A stretch of 64,000 nucleotides of DNA from Methanococcoides orientis (GTDB lineage: Archaea > Halobacteriota > Methanosarcinia > Methanosarcinales > Methanosarcinaceae): contig NZ_CP073710.1 of assembly GCF_021184045.1 (NCBI RefSeq), positions 558,001 through 622,000 of the forward strand. The letters are read 5' to 3'. Positions 9,368 to 19,131 of the stretch are shown piece by piece. The position numbers and the translations under genes were made by a program. Every line of letters starts with the position of its first letter. The stretch's first letter is position 1. A model generated the notes under the pieces. It did no database searches, was not told where the DNA came from, and saw only the letters and a list, made by a program, of their open reading frames with translations.

Positions 9368-10831
9368 ATGAAAAACGGGCATACATCTAATAATATTCAT
9401 AAAGTTGGATGGATTTTTCTAATTATTTGTTTCATAGTTTCCTTTATCGCACCCCAGGCTGGCGCACTCTCCCAGACAGAGATCAATCCGATTAGCACAC
9501 CAGATGGAGCAGTCATTCTAATTATCGATGGACTTGGTTCATCCTACATTTATCCTGAATTTACCCCTTATGCACTCGATGGTGCGATCATTGAAAAGCC
9601 GGTGGCCAGAAATATCTCCATGATATCAGACAAAGGCCTGCGAGTGGTTAATGTATTAACCCCCTCAACAGAAGGTGAGAGCGGACATTCAGTGATCGTA
9701 ACGGGAAATTCCGGAGCAACTCCTGCAATGGTTGCTTACACCGATGCAACGATCTATGACATTGCACATAAAAATGGATACCTTACTTTTGGAATACTCC
9801 AGAAAGGTGACATCCCGGAAATACTCGCAGAACAGGATGTGGCCGTACATGACATCACGACATCCATCAATGACCCGCAGATGGAAGTTATTGCAAATTT
9901 CCAGTATGATAGCCAGTATGAAGATCTGGAAACATCCATAACAGAGGCCCTGGAAATTAATGCAGAATCAGCACCAGCCTACATTGAACAATATCCTGAA
10001 GGTAGCATTGAACGTTACTATGCTTACAACCGCTGGGCCATGGACACTGCAGTTCAGGTTCTCGACCTGATGCATGAAACTTATCCTGAACAGAAGTTCA
10101 TCCTTACTATCAACGTCGGTGCAGTGGATACGGCAGGACTCTATCGCAGGGGTGAAGGTTATGCGGATACTATCGAAGACCTCGACATAATGATAGGTGA
10201 ACTGTACGAATTAACAGAAAAGAACGATTTGGCATTGATCATAACCTCTGACCACGGAATGACATTCCAGTCTGCAGACGGAAGAGGGGGGAGCAAATCG
10301 GATAAATATGCCAGTCAACCGGAAGTTCTCAGGATACCTTTTATTGTTATATCAAAAAACCTGAACAATGAGGTCCCTGAAGGCGAGTTCGGGCAGCAGG
10401 ATATCGCACCTACCATCCTTAGTGTGCTTGATCTGCCTGATGAGATGCGTTTTACGAATGGCAGGTCTCTCGCATCAAAGGGCTATGTCAATTTTAAGAT
10501 TATACTGCCTGAAAGAGGTGCTGTCACAATCTCCAGGGGCAATGAACTGGTCGCAAATACAACCGGAGATGATTCATATATTTTTTATGGACTTGAGCCG
10601 AACAAGCAGTATGATATCAGGGTGGAGACAGCAGAAGAACCAAACGAGATCCTGAAAAGAACCGTTTATTCAGATACCGACCAGGTTATCAGGTTCGATC
10701 CGGTTCCTGATGCTTCGAAAGCATCAGGGAATGTCGGACAAAAAGATATACGTCGTACGCTCGGTTCTGTTCTTATAATATTGATCAACCTGGCTGGACT
10801 GGGAATTATCTTCAGGCTAATTAAAAAATGA
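9368..10831 (+). CDS. Exported alkaline-phosphatase-superfamily protein, membrane anchored
   Basis: A 487-residue protein with an N-terminal signal segment (about residues 13-33, WIFLIICFIVSFIAPQAGA), an alkaline phosphatase/sulfatase/phosphoglycerate-mutase fold, and a C-terminal membrane helix (about 467-484) ending RLIKK. Metal-site motifs are in family order: the first Asp in VILIIDGLGSS, then GESGHSVIVTGNSGATP, an Asp in NVGAVDTAGLYRRGEG, DH in ITSDHGMTF, and QQDIAPTILSVLDLP as in 2,3-bisphosphoglycerate-independent mutases and phosphodiesterases. A small beta domain follows (about 375-445). Active outside the cell membrane, probably as a metal-dependent phosphate or sulfate ester hydrolase; the substrate cannot be told. 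No ribosome binding site precedes the ATG. Confidence 0.75.
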   Translation: MKNGHTSNNIHKVGWIFLIICFIVSFIAPQAGALSQTEINPISTPDGAVILIIDGLGSSYIYPEFTPYALDGAIIEKPVARNISMISDKGLRVVNVLTPSTEGESGHSVIVTGNSGATPAMVAYTDATIYDIAHKNGYLTFGILQKGDIPEILAEQDVAVHDITTSINDPQMEVIANFQYDSQYEDLETSITEALEINAESAPAYIEQYPEGSIERYYAYNRWAMDTAVQVLDLMHETYPEQKFILTINVGAVDTAGLYRRGEGYADTIEDLDIMIGELYELTEKNDLALIITSDHGMTFQSADGRGGSKSDKYASQPEVLRIPFIVISKNLNNEVPEGEFGQQDIAPTILSVLDLPDEMRFTNGRSLASKGYVNFKIILPERGAVTISRGNELVANTTGDDSYIFYGLEPNKQYDIRVETAEEPNEILKRTVYSDTDQVIRFDPVPDASKASGNVGQKDIRRTLGSVLIILINLAGLGIIFRLIKK

Positions 10832-10879
10832 CATGTTGGCAACACAAACTATTTTTATAAAGCAACCCCATTCTAACCG

Positions 10880-11734
10880 ATGATCGTTGGCGTACTTGGA
10901 CCTGCAGGGTCCTACTCAGATAAAGCTGCAAAAGGCTGGATGAAAAAACAGGGGATCGACGGGAAAGCATCCCTGTTATACTATGATGACATTACTGACA
11001 CTTTTTCCGCGGTCATCGAAGGAAGAACAGACATGGGTATCGTTCCCATTGAAAATTCTATTGAAGGTTCAGTTGGTATCACGCTTGATCTTTTGCTTGA
11101 AAGTGATGTTACTATTATAGGAGAGATTGTTGTACCGATCAAGCACTGCCTGCTATCCAAAGGCAAGATCTCTGATATCAGGATCATACTTTCACATCCA
11201 CAGGCACTTGCACAGTGCAGGCAGTTCATAAGGACACATTTCAAGGATGTGGAGATACGCACAACAGGAAGCACATCACATGCTGCCAAACTTGCTAATG
11301 AGTTCGAGGAAATGGCAGCCATTGCATCAGAAGAATCAGCAAAAGCATATGGTCTCAATATACTGATGCCAAATATTCAGGACCGGGAGCAGAATCATAC
11401 CCGTTTTATTGCTATCCGGAAAAATGATAAGGAAATGGATGAAAGCAATATCAATGAAGCTGATATTCATAAGACCTCCGTAATAGTCTATATCGGGAAT
11501 GACCGAGCTGGTTCGCTATATGAGATCCTTGGTGAATTTGCAAAGAGGGATATAAATCTTACAAGGATCGAGTCAAGACCATCCAAGCGTTCGCTCGGTG
11601 ACTACCTGTTCTATATCGATCTGGAAGGTAACACATCCGATGCAGTTATAAAAGATGCTCTATATCATATTGATTCCAAAGTGTCCATGCTGAAGGTTCT
11701 TGGGTCTTATAATGGCTACCTTCTGGATAACTAA
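10880..11734 (+). CDS. pheA: Prephenate dehydratase
   Basis: Converts prephenate to phenylpyruvate in phenylalanine synthesis. The 284-residue protein has the catalytic PDT domain (about 1-180: VGVLGPAGSYSDKAA, GIVPIENSIEGSVG, GSTSHAAKLA, and NHTRFIAI with the TRF motif) and a C-terminal ACT domain (about 197-275) with the phenylalanine-binding motif ESRP, so feedback inhibition by phenylalanine is expected. It lacks a chorismate mutase domain, as usual in archaea. A TATA element ATTTTTATAA (10851-10860) lies about 25 nt before the ATG and there is no ribosome binding site, so the mRNA is probably leaderless. Confidence 0.93.
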   Translation: MIVGVLGPAGSYSDKAAKGWMKKQGIDGKASLLYYDDITDTFSAVIEGRTDMGIVPIENSIEGSVGITLDLLLESDVTIIGEIVVPIKHCLLSKGKISDIRIILSHPQALAQCRQFIRTHFKDVEIRTTGSTSHAAKLANEFEEMAAIASEESAKAYGLNILMPNIQDREQNHTRFIAIRKNDKEMDESNINEADIHKTSVIVYIGNDRAGSLYEILGEFAKRDINLTRIESRPSKRSLGDYLFYIDLEGNTSDAVIKDALYHIDSKVSMLKVLGSYNGYLLDN

Positions 11735-11739
11735 ACACA

Positions 11740-11757
11740 TATTTTTATATAAAGGGA
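11740..11757 (+). promoter_or_regulatory. Likely promoter of the MoxR/VWA operon
   Basis: CATATTTTTATATAAAGGG contains a good archaeal TATA box (TTTTATATAA, about 11744-11753). Transcription would start near 11772-11778, leaving a leader of about 35 nt before the ATG at 11810. The call rests on the sequence and its place only. Confidence 0.55.
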
Positions 11758-11809
11758 AGAATAATGGTCGTAGTAATATTAGAAATTTATCATTAAAGGA
11801 TCTGTACTT

Positions 11810-12700
11810 ATGGATATTGATGCATTTATTAAAAAACAGGAGTCTGCTGCTAATAAATACAAGCGTATCTATAAGATACTTGATTTTTCTATTATCACAT
11901 TAATATTATTCACTCTGCTGAAGATACTGAAGTTCGACCAGGTACTTTTCGAATTCAGGACCTTTGAACTATATGCAGATTCAACATACGGTCCCTCAGA
12001 TGCCATTTCGGCCGGGATCTTGTTCCTTGCAGTAATATCCATATTCATTGCGGTCCTGCTTACCTTTGCCATACATTTCCGGGACAGGAAGATCCAGATA
12101 GTACCGCTTATCGAAGAAAAGTTCCCTCCATTGAACGAGAAGTTACGAACTGCGAACGATAACAAGAATATCCATAACATCATTGTTGACGAGCTCATGG
12201 GCAATGTCCTGGAGATCGCCTCAAAGGTCAACTCTTCCGAGCTTCTGGAAAAGAAGAGGTTCAAGGCAAGCATGGCACTTCTTGTTGCCTCCCTTGCGAT
12301 CTTCAGTTTTGTCATGGTAACCGATTATCAGTCGGACGTTGACCCCGGTGACCTTGCAGATATTATCCAGGACCTGCCAGGCATGCCTGGTAATGAGAAT
12401 GCGACATCCCCTGACGAGTCATTTACACTTGAAGGTGAAAGCGGGAACGGTGGCGAAGAAGATCTTATTGGTGAGCCGGCTGTGATCGTAGTTGAAGGAG
12501 AAGAGGTCGATCTCTCACTTCCACCTGGGGCAGGAACCGGTTTTACAGGAGGGGAGGAAAGTGAGGAACTACCACCTGATTTTGTGAGCTCGTCTGCTTA
12601 TGAGGTCGGACTGATCTCATCGCCTGCTTATTATGAGCAACTCCCCGAAGGCTACGAGAGTATCATTAAGGAATACTTCGAGGAGATGGCAAAGAACTGA
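11810..12700 (+). CDS. Membrane protein opening the MoxR/DUF58/VWA operon
   Basis: A 296-residue protein with three predicted membrane helices (about 25-45, 66-88, 153-172), a basic cytoplasmic loop between helices two and three, and an acidic, Gly/Pro-rich tail outside the membrane (about 175-296, including GESGNGGEEDLIGEPA). It is the first gene of a five-gene operon with moxR, a DUF58 gene and two VWA-domain membrane proteins. Haloarchaeal MoxR operons hold comparable uncharacterised membrane proteins, but I cannot assign a family with certainty. It may anchor or assemble the complex; that is inference from position. Start ATG follows AAAGGATC. Confidence 0.7.
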   Translation: MDIDAFIKKQESAANKYKRIYKILDFSIITLILFTLLKILKFDQVLFEFRTFELYADSTYGPSDAISAGILFLAVISIFIAVLLTFAIHFRDRKIQIVPLIEEKFPPLNEKLRTANDNKNIHNIIVDELMGNVLEIASKVNSSELLEKKRFKASMALLVASLAIFSFVMVTDYQSDVDPGDLADIIQDLPGMPGNENATSPDESFTLEGESGNGGEEDLIGEPAVIVVEGEEVDLSLPPGAGTGFTGGEESEELPPDFVSSSAYEVGLISSPAYYEQLPEGYESIIKEYFEEMAKN

Positions 12701-12785
12701 GATTATCACATTGATTATCATACGAACTATAAAATTACTATCACATTAACATATTCGATCTATCGCAATACAAGGAGAACATTAA

Positions 12786-13760
12786 ATGAATTCCAATGAC
12801 GCCGGATCCGGTGAACTTGAACGGGTCTACAAAGGTGCTGGAGATGCCTTTGCAGCACTTTTCAATGAGATATCAAAGGTCATAGTCGGACAGAAGGATA
12901 CAGTTGAACAGATCGTCATTGCGATCCTGTGTAACGGTCATGCACTTATGGAGAGTAATCCAGGACTTGGAAAGACACTGACAGTATCCACCATAGCCAG
13001 GACAATGGACCTTGATTTCAGCAGGATACAGTGTACTCCGGACCTTATGCCTGCAGATATTACAGGCACACACATCATAGAGGAAAAAGGCGGAAGCAAG
13101 GAATTCAAGTTCGAGCCAGGACCAGTCTTTGCAAATATCGTTCTTGCAGATGAGGTGAACCGTGCTTCTCCAAAGACACAGTCAGCATTGCTTGAAGCTA
13201 TGCAGGAAAAGCAGGTCACCGTTGGAAATGATACCTTCCTGCTTGACAAACCGTTCTTCTTACTTGCAACCCAGAACCCTATTGAGATGGAAGGTACTTT
13301 CCCGCTTCCTGAGGCACAGCTTGACAGGTTCCTTTTGAAGATCCTGCTGGACTATCCCTCCTTTGATGAAGAAAAAGAGATCGTAAGACGCTACACACAG
13401 TATGATGAACCACAGGTCAGGAAAGTACTTGACAAGAAAATGGTACTACAATTACAGCGCCTCACAAGGGATATGCCAATTGCTGACGACATAAAGGACA
13501 GGGCTATCAGAGTTGTAATGGCTACCCGCAAATGGACGGATTTCATCGAATATGGTGCATCACCACGAGCATCTATCGGTCTGATACTTGCAGCAAAAGC
13601 ACGTGCATTGGTAAATAGCAGGAACTTTGTCAGCAACGAGGATATCGATGTCATGGCATATCCGATCCTAAGACACAGGATCCTTCTGACCTTCGAGTCT
13701 GAAAGACGTGGTATAACTCCTGATCAGGTCATCAAGGAAATATTGACAAAGGTCAAATGA
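12786..13760 (+). CDS. moxR: MoxR-family AAA+ ATPase
   Basis: AAA+ chaperone-like ATPase of 324 residues. It shows Walker A ESNPGLGKT (about 56-64), Walker B VLADEVNRA, sensor region LLATQNPIEMEGTFPLPEAQLDRF, and the C-terminal helical lid. MoxR ATPases act with VWA-domain partners, probably remodelling them or inserting metal cofactors; such partners are the next three genes. AGGAG lies 8 nt before the ATG. The gene follows the first operon gene by 85 nt and precedes the DUF58 gene by 57 nt. The ATPase assignment is sure; its client is not known. Confidence 0.93.
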   Translation: MNSNDAGSGELERVYKGAGDAFAALFNEISKVIVGQKDTVEQIVIAILCNGHALMESNPGLGKTLTVSTIARTMDLDFSRIQCTPDLMPADITGTHIIEEKGGSKEFKFEPGPVFANIVLADEVNRASPKTQSALLEAMQEKQVTVGNDTFLLDKPFFLLATQNPIEMEGTFPLPEAQLDRFLLKILLDYPSFDEEKEIVRRYTQYDEPQVRKVLDKKMVLQLQRLTRDMPIADDIKDRAIRVVMATRKWTDFIEYGASPRASIGLILAAKARALVNSRNFVSNEDIDVMAYPILRHRILLTFESERRGITPDQVIKEILTKVK

Positions 13761-13817
13761 GTTGTTCATAAGTCCAACCAGTGTAAGCCAATGAATAACG
13801 AAAACTGATATTAAACC

Positions 13818-14699
13818 ATGAGTGACAGGAAACACAGGATCGATGTGGATTTCTTCCGTCAGCTGGACCGCTTTACTTTCATGGTAAGAAAGCGGGTGTC
13901 CAGTGCCTATGCAGGAAGCAGGCGTTCAACACATAGCGGTCGCGGTCTTGATACCATTGGGTATGTTGAGTATCATCCCGGTGATGACCTGAAATCCATT
14001 GACTGGAATGTGTATGCAAGATCTGAAAAGCTTTATGTGAGGGAGTTCGAAGAGGACAAATCAGTAACTACCCACATACTGCTGGATTCCAGTAATAGTA
14101 TGGACTATTCTACCGTCGATGTTACAAAATACGAGTATGGAGCCATGCTTGCCGCCGGTTTTGCATATCTTGTCACCAAGGATAACGACAAGTTCGGCAT
14201 ATCCACATATGCTGATAATATAGCGATCTCCCAGACACACAGAGGCAGACGTTACCTTCTCAGGGACATCGACCGTCTTGCAGAAGTGGAGCTTGAAGGT
14301 CAGACCGCATTGAACAGCTGTGTTGAACAGTATGAGCGTGTTATACGTTCACGGTCACTTATTGTCATTATTTCAGATTTCATGGAAGACCTGAGTTCCA
14401 TTGAATCAGCTATCTACCGATTATCGCATCACGACCTCATGCTTATACAGGTGCTTGACCCTTCTGAAAGCGATCTGTCCATGCACGGGCATGTAAAGCT
14501 CATGGACCTTGAAACAGATGATGAACTGAAGACATACCTGAGCAACAATTTCAAGGACAAATACCAGGAAGAACTACAGGCCCATATCGATGGGATCAGG
14601 AACATCTGCGACCATGTCGGTGCCGATTTCTTTACATTCACAACTGATACACCTGTATTTGATGCGTTCTTCCACACAATTAGCGGGAGGAGGATCTGA
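13818..14699 (+). CDS. DUF58 protein with a VWA-like domain
   Basis: A 293-residue soluble protein of the DUF58 family, the usual partner of MoxR. The family signature is clear (GRGLDTIGYVEYHPGDD, then KSIDWNVYARSEKLYVREF), followed by a VWA fold with an intact MIDAS motif DSSNS (in ILLDSSNSM). There is no membrane segment. Its stop codon overlaps the start of the next gene (TGATG), implying translational coupling. The function is assumed to be binding to MoxR and recognition of a client; no family member in methanogens has a known role that I can name. Confidence 0.88.
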   Translation: MSDRKHRIDVDFFRQLDRFTFMVRKRVSSAYAGSRRSTHSGRGLDTIGYVEYHPGDDLKSIDWNVYARSEKLYVREFEEDKSVTTHILLDSSNSMDYSTVDVTKYEYGAMLAAGFAYLVTKDNDKFGISTYADNIAISQTHRGRRYLLRDIDRLAEVELEGQTALNSCVEQYERVIRSRSLIVIISDFMEDLSSIESAIYRLSHHDLMLIQVLDPSESDLSMHGHVKLMDLETDDELKTYLSNNFKDKYQEELQAHIDGIRNICDHVGADFFTFTTDTPVFDAFFHTISGRRI

Positions 14700-16570
14700 T
14701 GCCTTTTGAGAACACACTGGGACTTGCAGCCCTTGCAAGTGTGATCCCACTTATTATATTGTACCTGTTACGACCAAAGCCACTTCAGCTGAAGATCCCG
14801 TCCCTGATGTTCCTGATGCGGGCAGAACAGAAGAAAAAACGGTTCGCATCCCTTAGAAGACTTATCAGGGACCCTATATTCCTTGCACAATTACTGGTGC
14901 TAATACTGATCTCTATTGCAGTGGCAGCCCCATTCTATACATCCGAGGAAAGCCTGAGTGGAGAGCACACTATCTTTGTCATCGATGCTTCTGCAAGCAT
15001 GAACACTGACGGAAGGTTCGACAGTGCCACTGAGATCGCCAAGACATATGTCAGCAAGAAGAACAGCATCATCCTTGCACAGAACATCCCGGTCACAGTT
15101 CTTGAAGCCGAGGGGTCTTCAGCTACAAAGGACACGCTTGACGGATTATCGGGGAAAGGTACGGTGGCAGACCTGTCAACTTCCATAACGAATGCCATGC
15201 GAATGCTTTCTAACGAAGGCGGAAGGATAATCGTCATATCAGATTTCACCAACTGGGAGGGAGAGGATCCCGTCTCTGCAAAGAGACTTGCTGAATCCTA
15301 CGGTATGAAGGTAAGTTTCGTCAGGGTCGGAGCTCCTGCTGATAACGTTGGCATAATTCAGGGCTGGCTCGAGGCTGAAGAGAACGGTTACACTTACAAC
15401 TGTGTTGTCAAGAACTACAACGAGATAACACAGAATGTCAACCTGGATATCGATACATCCGGAAGCGAGACTAAGAAGAGCGTTACACTTACTGTCAGTC
15501 CTTTTTCAACCAGTGAGTTCAAGCTGACGAACCTTGGACCTGGCGTTACAAAAATCAGGATAACAAAAGATGACAGTCTCATAACTGATAATACAGCTTA
15601 CATCTCAATTCCTTCGGACGTTCACAACGAACTGCTCCTTGTGACCGATGTTAAGAATTCGCCAGCTGCAGTTTCACTTTCATTGTTGCCGAACATAAGG
15701 GCAACCCAGTCGAACAATGTTCCATCAGACCTTAGTGATTACAAGGTTATCGTGATAGACACACAACAAAGAGCATTGACTGCCGAAGAGGTCACACTCC
15801 TTGATTCTTTCATAAACGACGGCGGAGAAGCGCTGTTCATCGCATCCCCGACACTTGATCCGGCAGCTGCGAACTTTGACCTGCTCAAGGTGCTTCCGGT
15901 AAAACCAATTGCCACAATGCAAAGCAACAACGGTGAAACCCTGAAGGTTGTGCAGGAGACAAGACTTACAGAAGATGTGAGATTCGAGGATATTGCAGTT
16001 TACACATACCTTAATGCTACCCTCAGGTCAGATGCAGTTTCCCTTGTAAATACTGATTCAGGCATCCCTATGCTGGCTTACTGGAGCGTCGGTGACGGAA
16101 CAGTGATGTACCTGGGCTTAAGCGATGAGCTTGGTGAAAATGCATGGAACAATTTCCACAACCTGCCTGAGTACCCAGTCCTCTGGGCAAAGATTATCGC
16201 ATGGCTTGGCGGAGCAGGAGATATCGGTGACTACAACATCCAGACAGGTGCTATTTCCGCACTTCCAAATGAACAGGATGTATCTACACCTACCGGAACC
16301 GTGACCACCAGCAGGTTGCTCTATGATGAGGCCGGGATCTACGAGGTTGCAGGAAAGAAAATTGCTGTCAATCTTTACGATGATATGGAATCAGACACCA
16401 CCATCGATTCATCAGGTGTTCTGGACCGTGCCACATCCCAGGAAGGTTCCCAGATAGTTAGGGAAAATACCTACACAACCAAGAATTACATTGACATTTA
16501 TCTCATAATCATTGCCATGCTATTGGTGATCGTTGAGATTCTTATTATCAGAAGCCGGGGTGAGCTATGA
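14699..16570 (+). CDS. BatA-type membrane protein with VWA domain
   Basis: A 623-residue membrane protein. The N-terminal aerotolerance/BatA motif (about 1-85) has two helices (about 7-23 and 62-81) around RPKPLQLKIPSLMFLMR. A VWA domain follows (about 90-245) with MIDAS DASAS in FVIDASASM. Then comes a beta-rich region and a GATase-like segment (LLVTDVKNS, FINDGGEALFIASP), and a last helix (about 598-617). Most of the chain lies outside the membrane. It overlaps its neighbours on both sides (TGATG and ATGA), so its amount is coupled to DUF58 and the next protein. Related Bat operons of Bacteroidetes are linked to stress tolerance; the role in a methanogen is unknown. Confidence 0.83.
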   Translation: MPFENTLGLAALASVIPLIILYLLRPKPLQLKIPSLMFLMRAEQKKKRFASLRRLIRDPIFLAQLLVLILISIAVAAPFYTSEESLSGEHTIFVIDASASMNTDGRFDSATEIAKTYVSKKNSIILAQNIPVTVLEAEGSSATKDTLDGLSGKGTVADLSTSITNAMRMLSNEGGRIIVISDFTNWEGEDPVSAKRLAESYGMKVSFVRVGAPADNVGIIQGWLEAEENGYTYNCVVKNYNEITQNVNLDIDTSGSETKKSVTLTVSPFSTSEFKLTNLGPGVTKIRITKDDSLITDNTAYISIPSDVHNELLLVTDVKNSPAAVSLSLLPNIRATQSNNVPSDLSDYKVIVIDTQQRALTAEEVTLLDSFINDGGEALFIASPTLDPAAANFDLLKVLPVKPIATMQSNNGETLKVVQETRLTEDVRFEDIAVYTYLNATLRSDAVSLVNTDSGIPMLAYWSVGDGTVMYLGLSDELGENAWNNFHNLPEYPVLWAKIIAWLGGAGDIGDYNIQTGAISALPNEQDVSTPTGTVTTSRLLYDEAGIYEVAGKKIAVNLYDDMESDTTIDSSGVLDRATSQEGSQIVRENTYTTKNYIDIYLIIIAMLLVIVEILIIRSRGEL

Positions 16571-19011
16571 TGGTTACTTTTGAAGATCCAATGGTACTGC
16601 TACTTGTCCTGCCGATAATTGCCGGCGGACTGTATCTCATCAAAAAAGGTGCAAGAAGGACATTGATCCTTTCACGCATCATAGTTCTCTCGCTGCTTGT
16701 AGTGGCACTTGCATCCCCGTTCTCGATCGTCAGCGAGGTTTCAAGTGATAACACTCCCCAGATGATCATAATTTCGGATGAGACCGGAAGTATGGAATTG
16801 TTCGAAGAAGGCGTAGGTGACAAGGTCTATGAATCCCTGACCGCAAACACCCCGACAACCCTTGTCAGGCTCTCCGGGGATAGCACTTCCCTTGGGGATG
16901 CGGTCGAGCAATATTCAAGCGGGGATAACCAGATCGTACTGGTAACTGATGGTAACAGCAACTTTGGAAAGGACCTTGAAGAGGCACTCCAGTTTGCTGA
17001 GGAAGTTGGAACCACCGTTTATTCAGTGGAACCTGAACTCGAAGAGAACGACATAAGTGTGCAGATACTGGGCGATAAGACCGTTGTCATCGGAAATGAG
17101 AACCAATTTGATGTACTTGTCTCACAGGCAGGCGCAGAGGAGATTCGATACAGTTTCGAGGTCTACGCCGGGGACACGCTTGTCAGGAGCGGAACCTTTA
17201 CACAGAGTACACGCACAAGGACAATACGTGTACCTTACACTTTCAAGAAGCTTGGTGCACAGGAGTTAAGCGTTACACTTACACCTTTAACATCAGACAA
17301 GGATCGCATCAATAACGAGTTCTACAAAGCTATCTATGTTGTGCCCAAGCCGAAGATCAAACTGATGACCAGCGATACGTCCGCACCTCTTGGCAATGTA
17401 CTGTATAACCTGTATGATGTGTCCAACACGAACGAGCTTACAAACATTGATGATAAGAAGACAATAGTCCTTGATAACCGCAATATAAGGACACTTTCAG
17501 AAAGTGATGTTGAGATCCTCAAGGAGTTCGTAACAGACGGTAATGGTCTTGTGGTTGTTGGGGGAGAGACATCCTTTGACCAAGGCAATTATTTGAACTC
17601 ATCATTTGAGGATCTGCTTCCGGTACTCTCAAGACCAACAGACTGGAAGGGTGGCAGGAGCATTGTTCTTGTACTTGATGTGTCCCAGAGTACATTTCAC
17701 CATGAGACGCTTTCCGATATACTCGGAAATGCTATTTTTATTCTTGAGGACGAGAACCTTAGGGATGCATACGCAGGAGTCATCGCTTTTGGAAGCGAAG
17801 GTATTGATGTTTCAGGAGGACTGGTCTATCTTGGAACTCAGGCAAATGTCCTGAAGCTTGAAGAGGACATATCAGCACTGACGCCTGGATCTACCAGTGA
17901 GACATCCCTTGACCAGGGACTTCTCATTGCACAGGACTGGCTTGAGAACGAAGTCGGAGAACTTGATATCATCATCATCTCCGATGGAGGTATAGAGCAG
18001 TCTTATGAAGACAGTCTTGTGGTCGCAGATGAGATCCACAATGGAGATATCCAATTCTTTTATGTTCACGTAAAGTCAAGTGCACCTTCCCAGAGGGATC
18101 AGTTCGGCAACATCTATTCAGAAGACCTTATGGAAAGCGTGGACGGAATATATTTCCCGGTCGAGAGGGGCGAACGTGCAGACCTTGAGTTCGAGGACCT
18201 TGACATCCCTGAAGAGACCGAGGACGATGAACCGGTCATGACATCATTCCCGCTTATCGAATACAACCCGAACCACTTCATCACCCGCAACTTGGAAGTT
18301 GACGGTAACATCACAGGTTACAATGACGTTACACCAAAAGGAGGTGCAGACAGGATCGTTGTGACAGCCACAGGCAAGCCGGTCATCACCACATGGAGAT
18401 ACGGGCTTGGAAGGGTAGCAGCCATTACTACTGATAACGGTAAAGGCGGGCAGGCAACCTGGAGCTCACAGATGTACTCCGGCAACAATTCAAGGCTGAT
18501 CTCCTCAACCATGAACTGGGCGATAGGCAATCCACAGGTAGAGGAAGGAACCGTTGTCGAAGGAGATGACACATGGTTTGGAAGCCCTGCAACTCTCTAC
18601 ATCACACGTTACGATGAAGGTATCCCGAAACTCAAGTACAAGGGCGAGACCCTTGAACTTGCTGTAACAGGTCAAAATACCTATGAGACCACGATAGAGC
18701 CAAAGAACATCGGAATGCATGATGTTTCAGGCTATCCGATAGCTGTGAACTATGCTGTTGAATATCGTGATGTTGGGCTGAACGAGGATCTTCCTGTGCT
18801 CATCAAGGCAAACGGTGGCAAGACCTACAGTGAGAACGAAGCACTTGCACTGCTGCTTACAGATGCCAAGGCGAACTCACTTAAAAGTGTTCAGCAACCT
18901 GTCAGCCAGAAACTGTACTTCCTTATTGCAGCATTACTGCTCTTCCTTACAGAGATCGCAGTAAGAAGAATAAGGGAGATCAGGGCCGCGAACAGGGAAA
19001 GGGCAGAGTGA
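16567..19011 (+). CDS. Large membrane protein with two VWA-type domains and a GATase1-like domain
   Basis: An 814-residue protein ending the MoxR operon. Two N-terminal helices (about 9-22 and 35-53) are followed by a VWA domain with the variant MIDAS DETGS (residues 76-80 or so), a beta-sandwich, a class I glutamine-amidotransferase-like segment (FVTDGNGLVVVGGETSFD), and a second VWA domain with MIDAS DVSQS (in LVLDVSQST) within about 335-540. A helix near 783-800 and a basic tail RRIREIRAANRER end it. This layout matches the large VWA/GATase-like membrane proteins found with MoxR-DUF58. Start ATGATG overlaps the upstream stop. A strong terminator overlaps its own stop. Confidence 0.83.
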   Translation: MMVTFEDPMVLLLVLPIIAGGLYLIKKGARRTLILSRIIVLSLLVVALASPFSIVSEVSSDNTPQMIIISDETGSMELFEEGVGDKVYESLTANTPTTLVRLSGDSTSLGDAVEQYSSGDNQIVLVTDGNSNFGKDLEEALQFAEEVGTTVYSVEPELEENDISVQILGDKTVVIGNENQFDVLVSQAGAEEIRYSFEVYAGDTLVRSGTFTQSTRTRTIRVPYTFKKLGAQELSVTLTPLTSDKDRINNEFYKAIYVVPKPKIKLMTSDTSAPLGNVLYNLYDVSNTNELTNIDDKKTIVLDNRNIRTLSESDVEILKEFVTDGNGLVVVGGETSFDQGNYLNSSFEDLLPVLSRPTDWKGGRSIVLVLDVSQSTFHHETLSDILGNAIFILEDENLRDAYAGVIAFGSEGIDVSGGLVYLGTQANVLKLEEDISALTPGSTSETSLDQGLLIAQDWLENEVGELDIIIISDGGIEQSYEDSLVVADEIHNGDIQFFYVHVKSSAPSQRDQFGNIYSEDLMESVDGIYFPVERGERADLEFEDLDIPEETEDDEPVMTSFPLIEYNPNHFITRNLEVDGNITGYNDVTPKGGADRIVVTATGKPVITTWRYGLGRVAAITTDNGKGGQATWSSQMYSGNNSRLISSTMNWAIGNPQVEEGTVVEGDDTWFGSPATLYITRYDEGIPKLKYKGETLELAVTGQNTYETTIEPKNIGMHDVSGYPIAVNYAVEYRDVGLNEDLPVLIKANGGKTYSENEALALLLTDAKANSLKSVQQPVSQKLYFLIAALLLFLTEIAVRRIREIRAANRERAE

Positions 19012-19031
19012 AAATCTGCCTTCTTTTTTTT
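19002..19031 (+). terminator. Intrinsic-type terminator of the MoxR operon
   Basis: GGCAGA (19002-19007), a 7-nt loop and TCTGCC (19015-19020) form a perfect 6-bp stem that spans the stop codon of the last operon gene. It is followed at once by TTCTTTTTTTT (19021-19031). Confidence 0.7.
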
Positions 19032-19131
19032 AAAAACGCATGCAGAAGACTACTAATTTGTTCGTAGTTAAAGTAATGAATATATAACATTCGTTCGTTG
19101 TATTGCTTGATGACAAACGTCAGGTGATATT

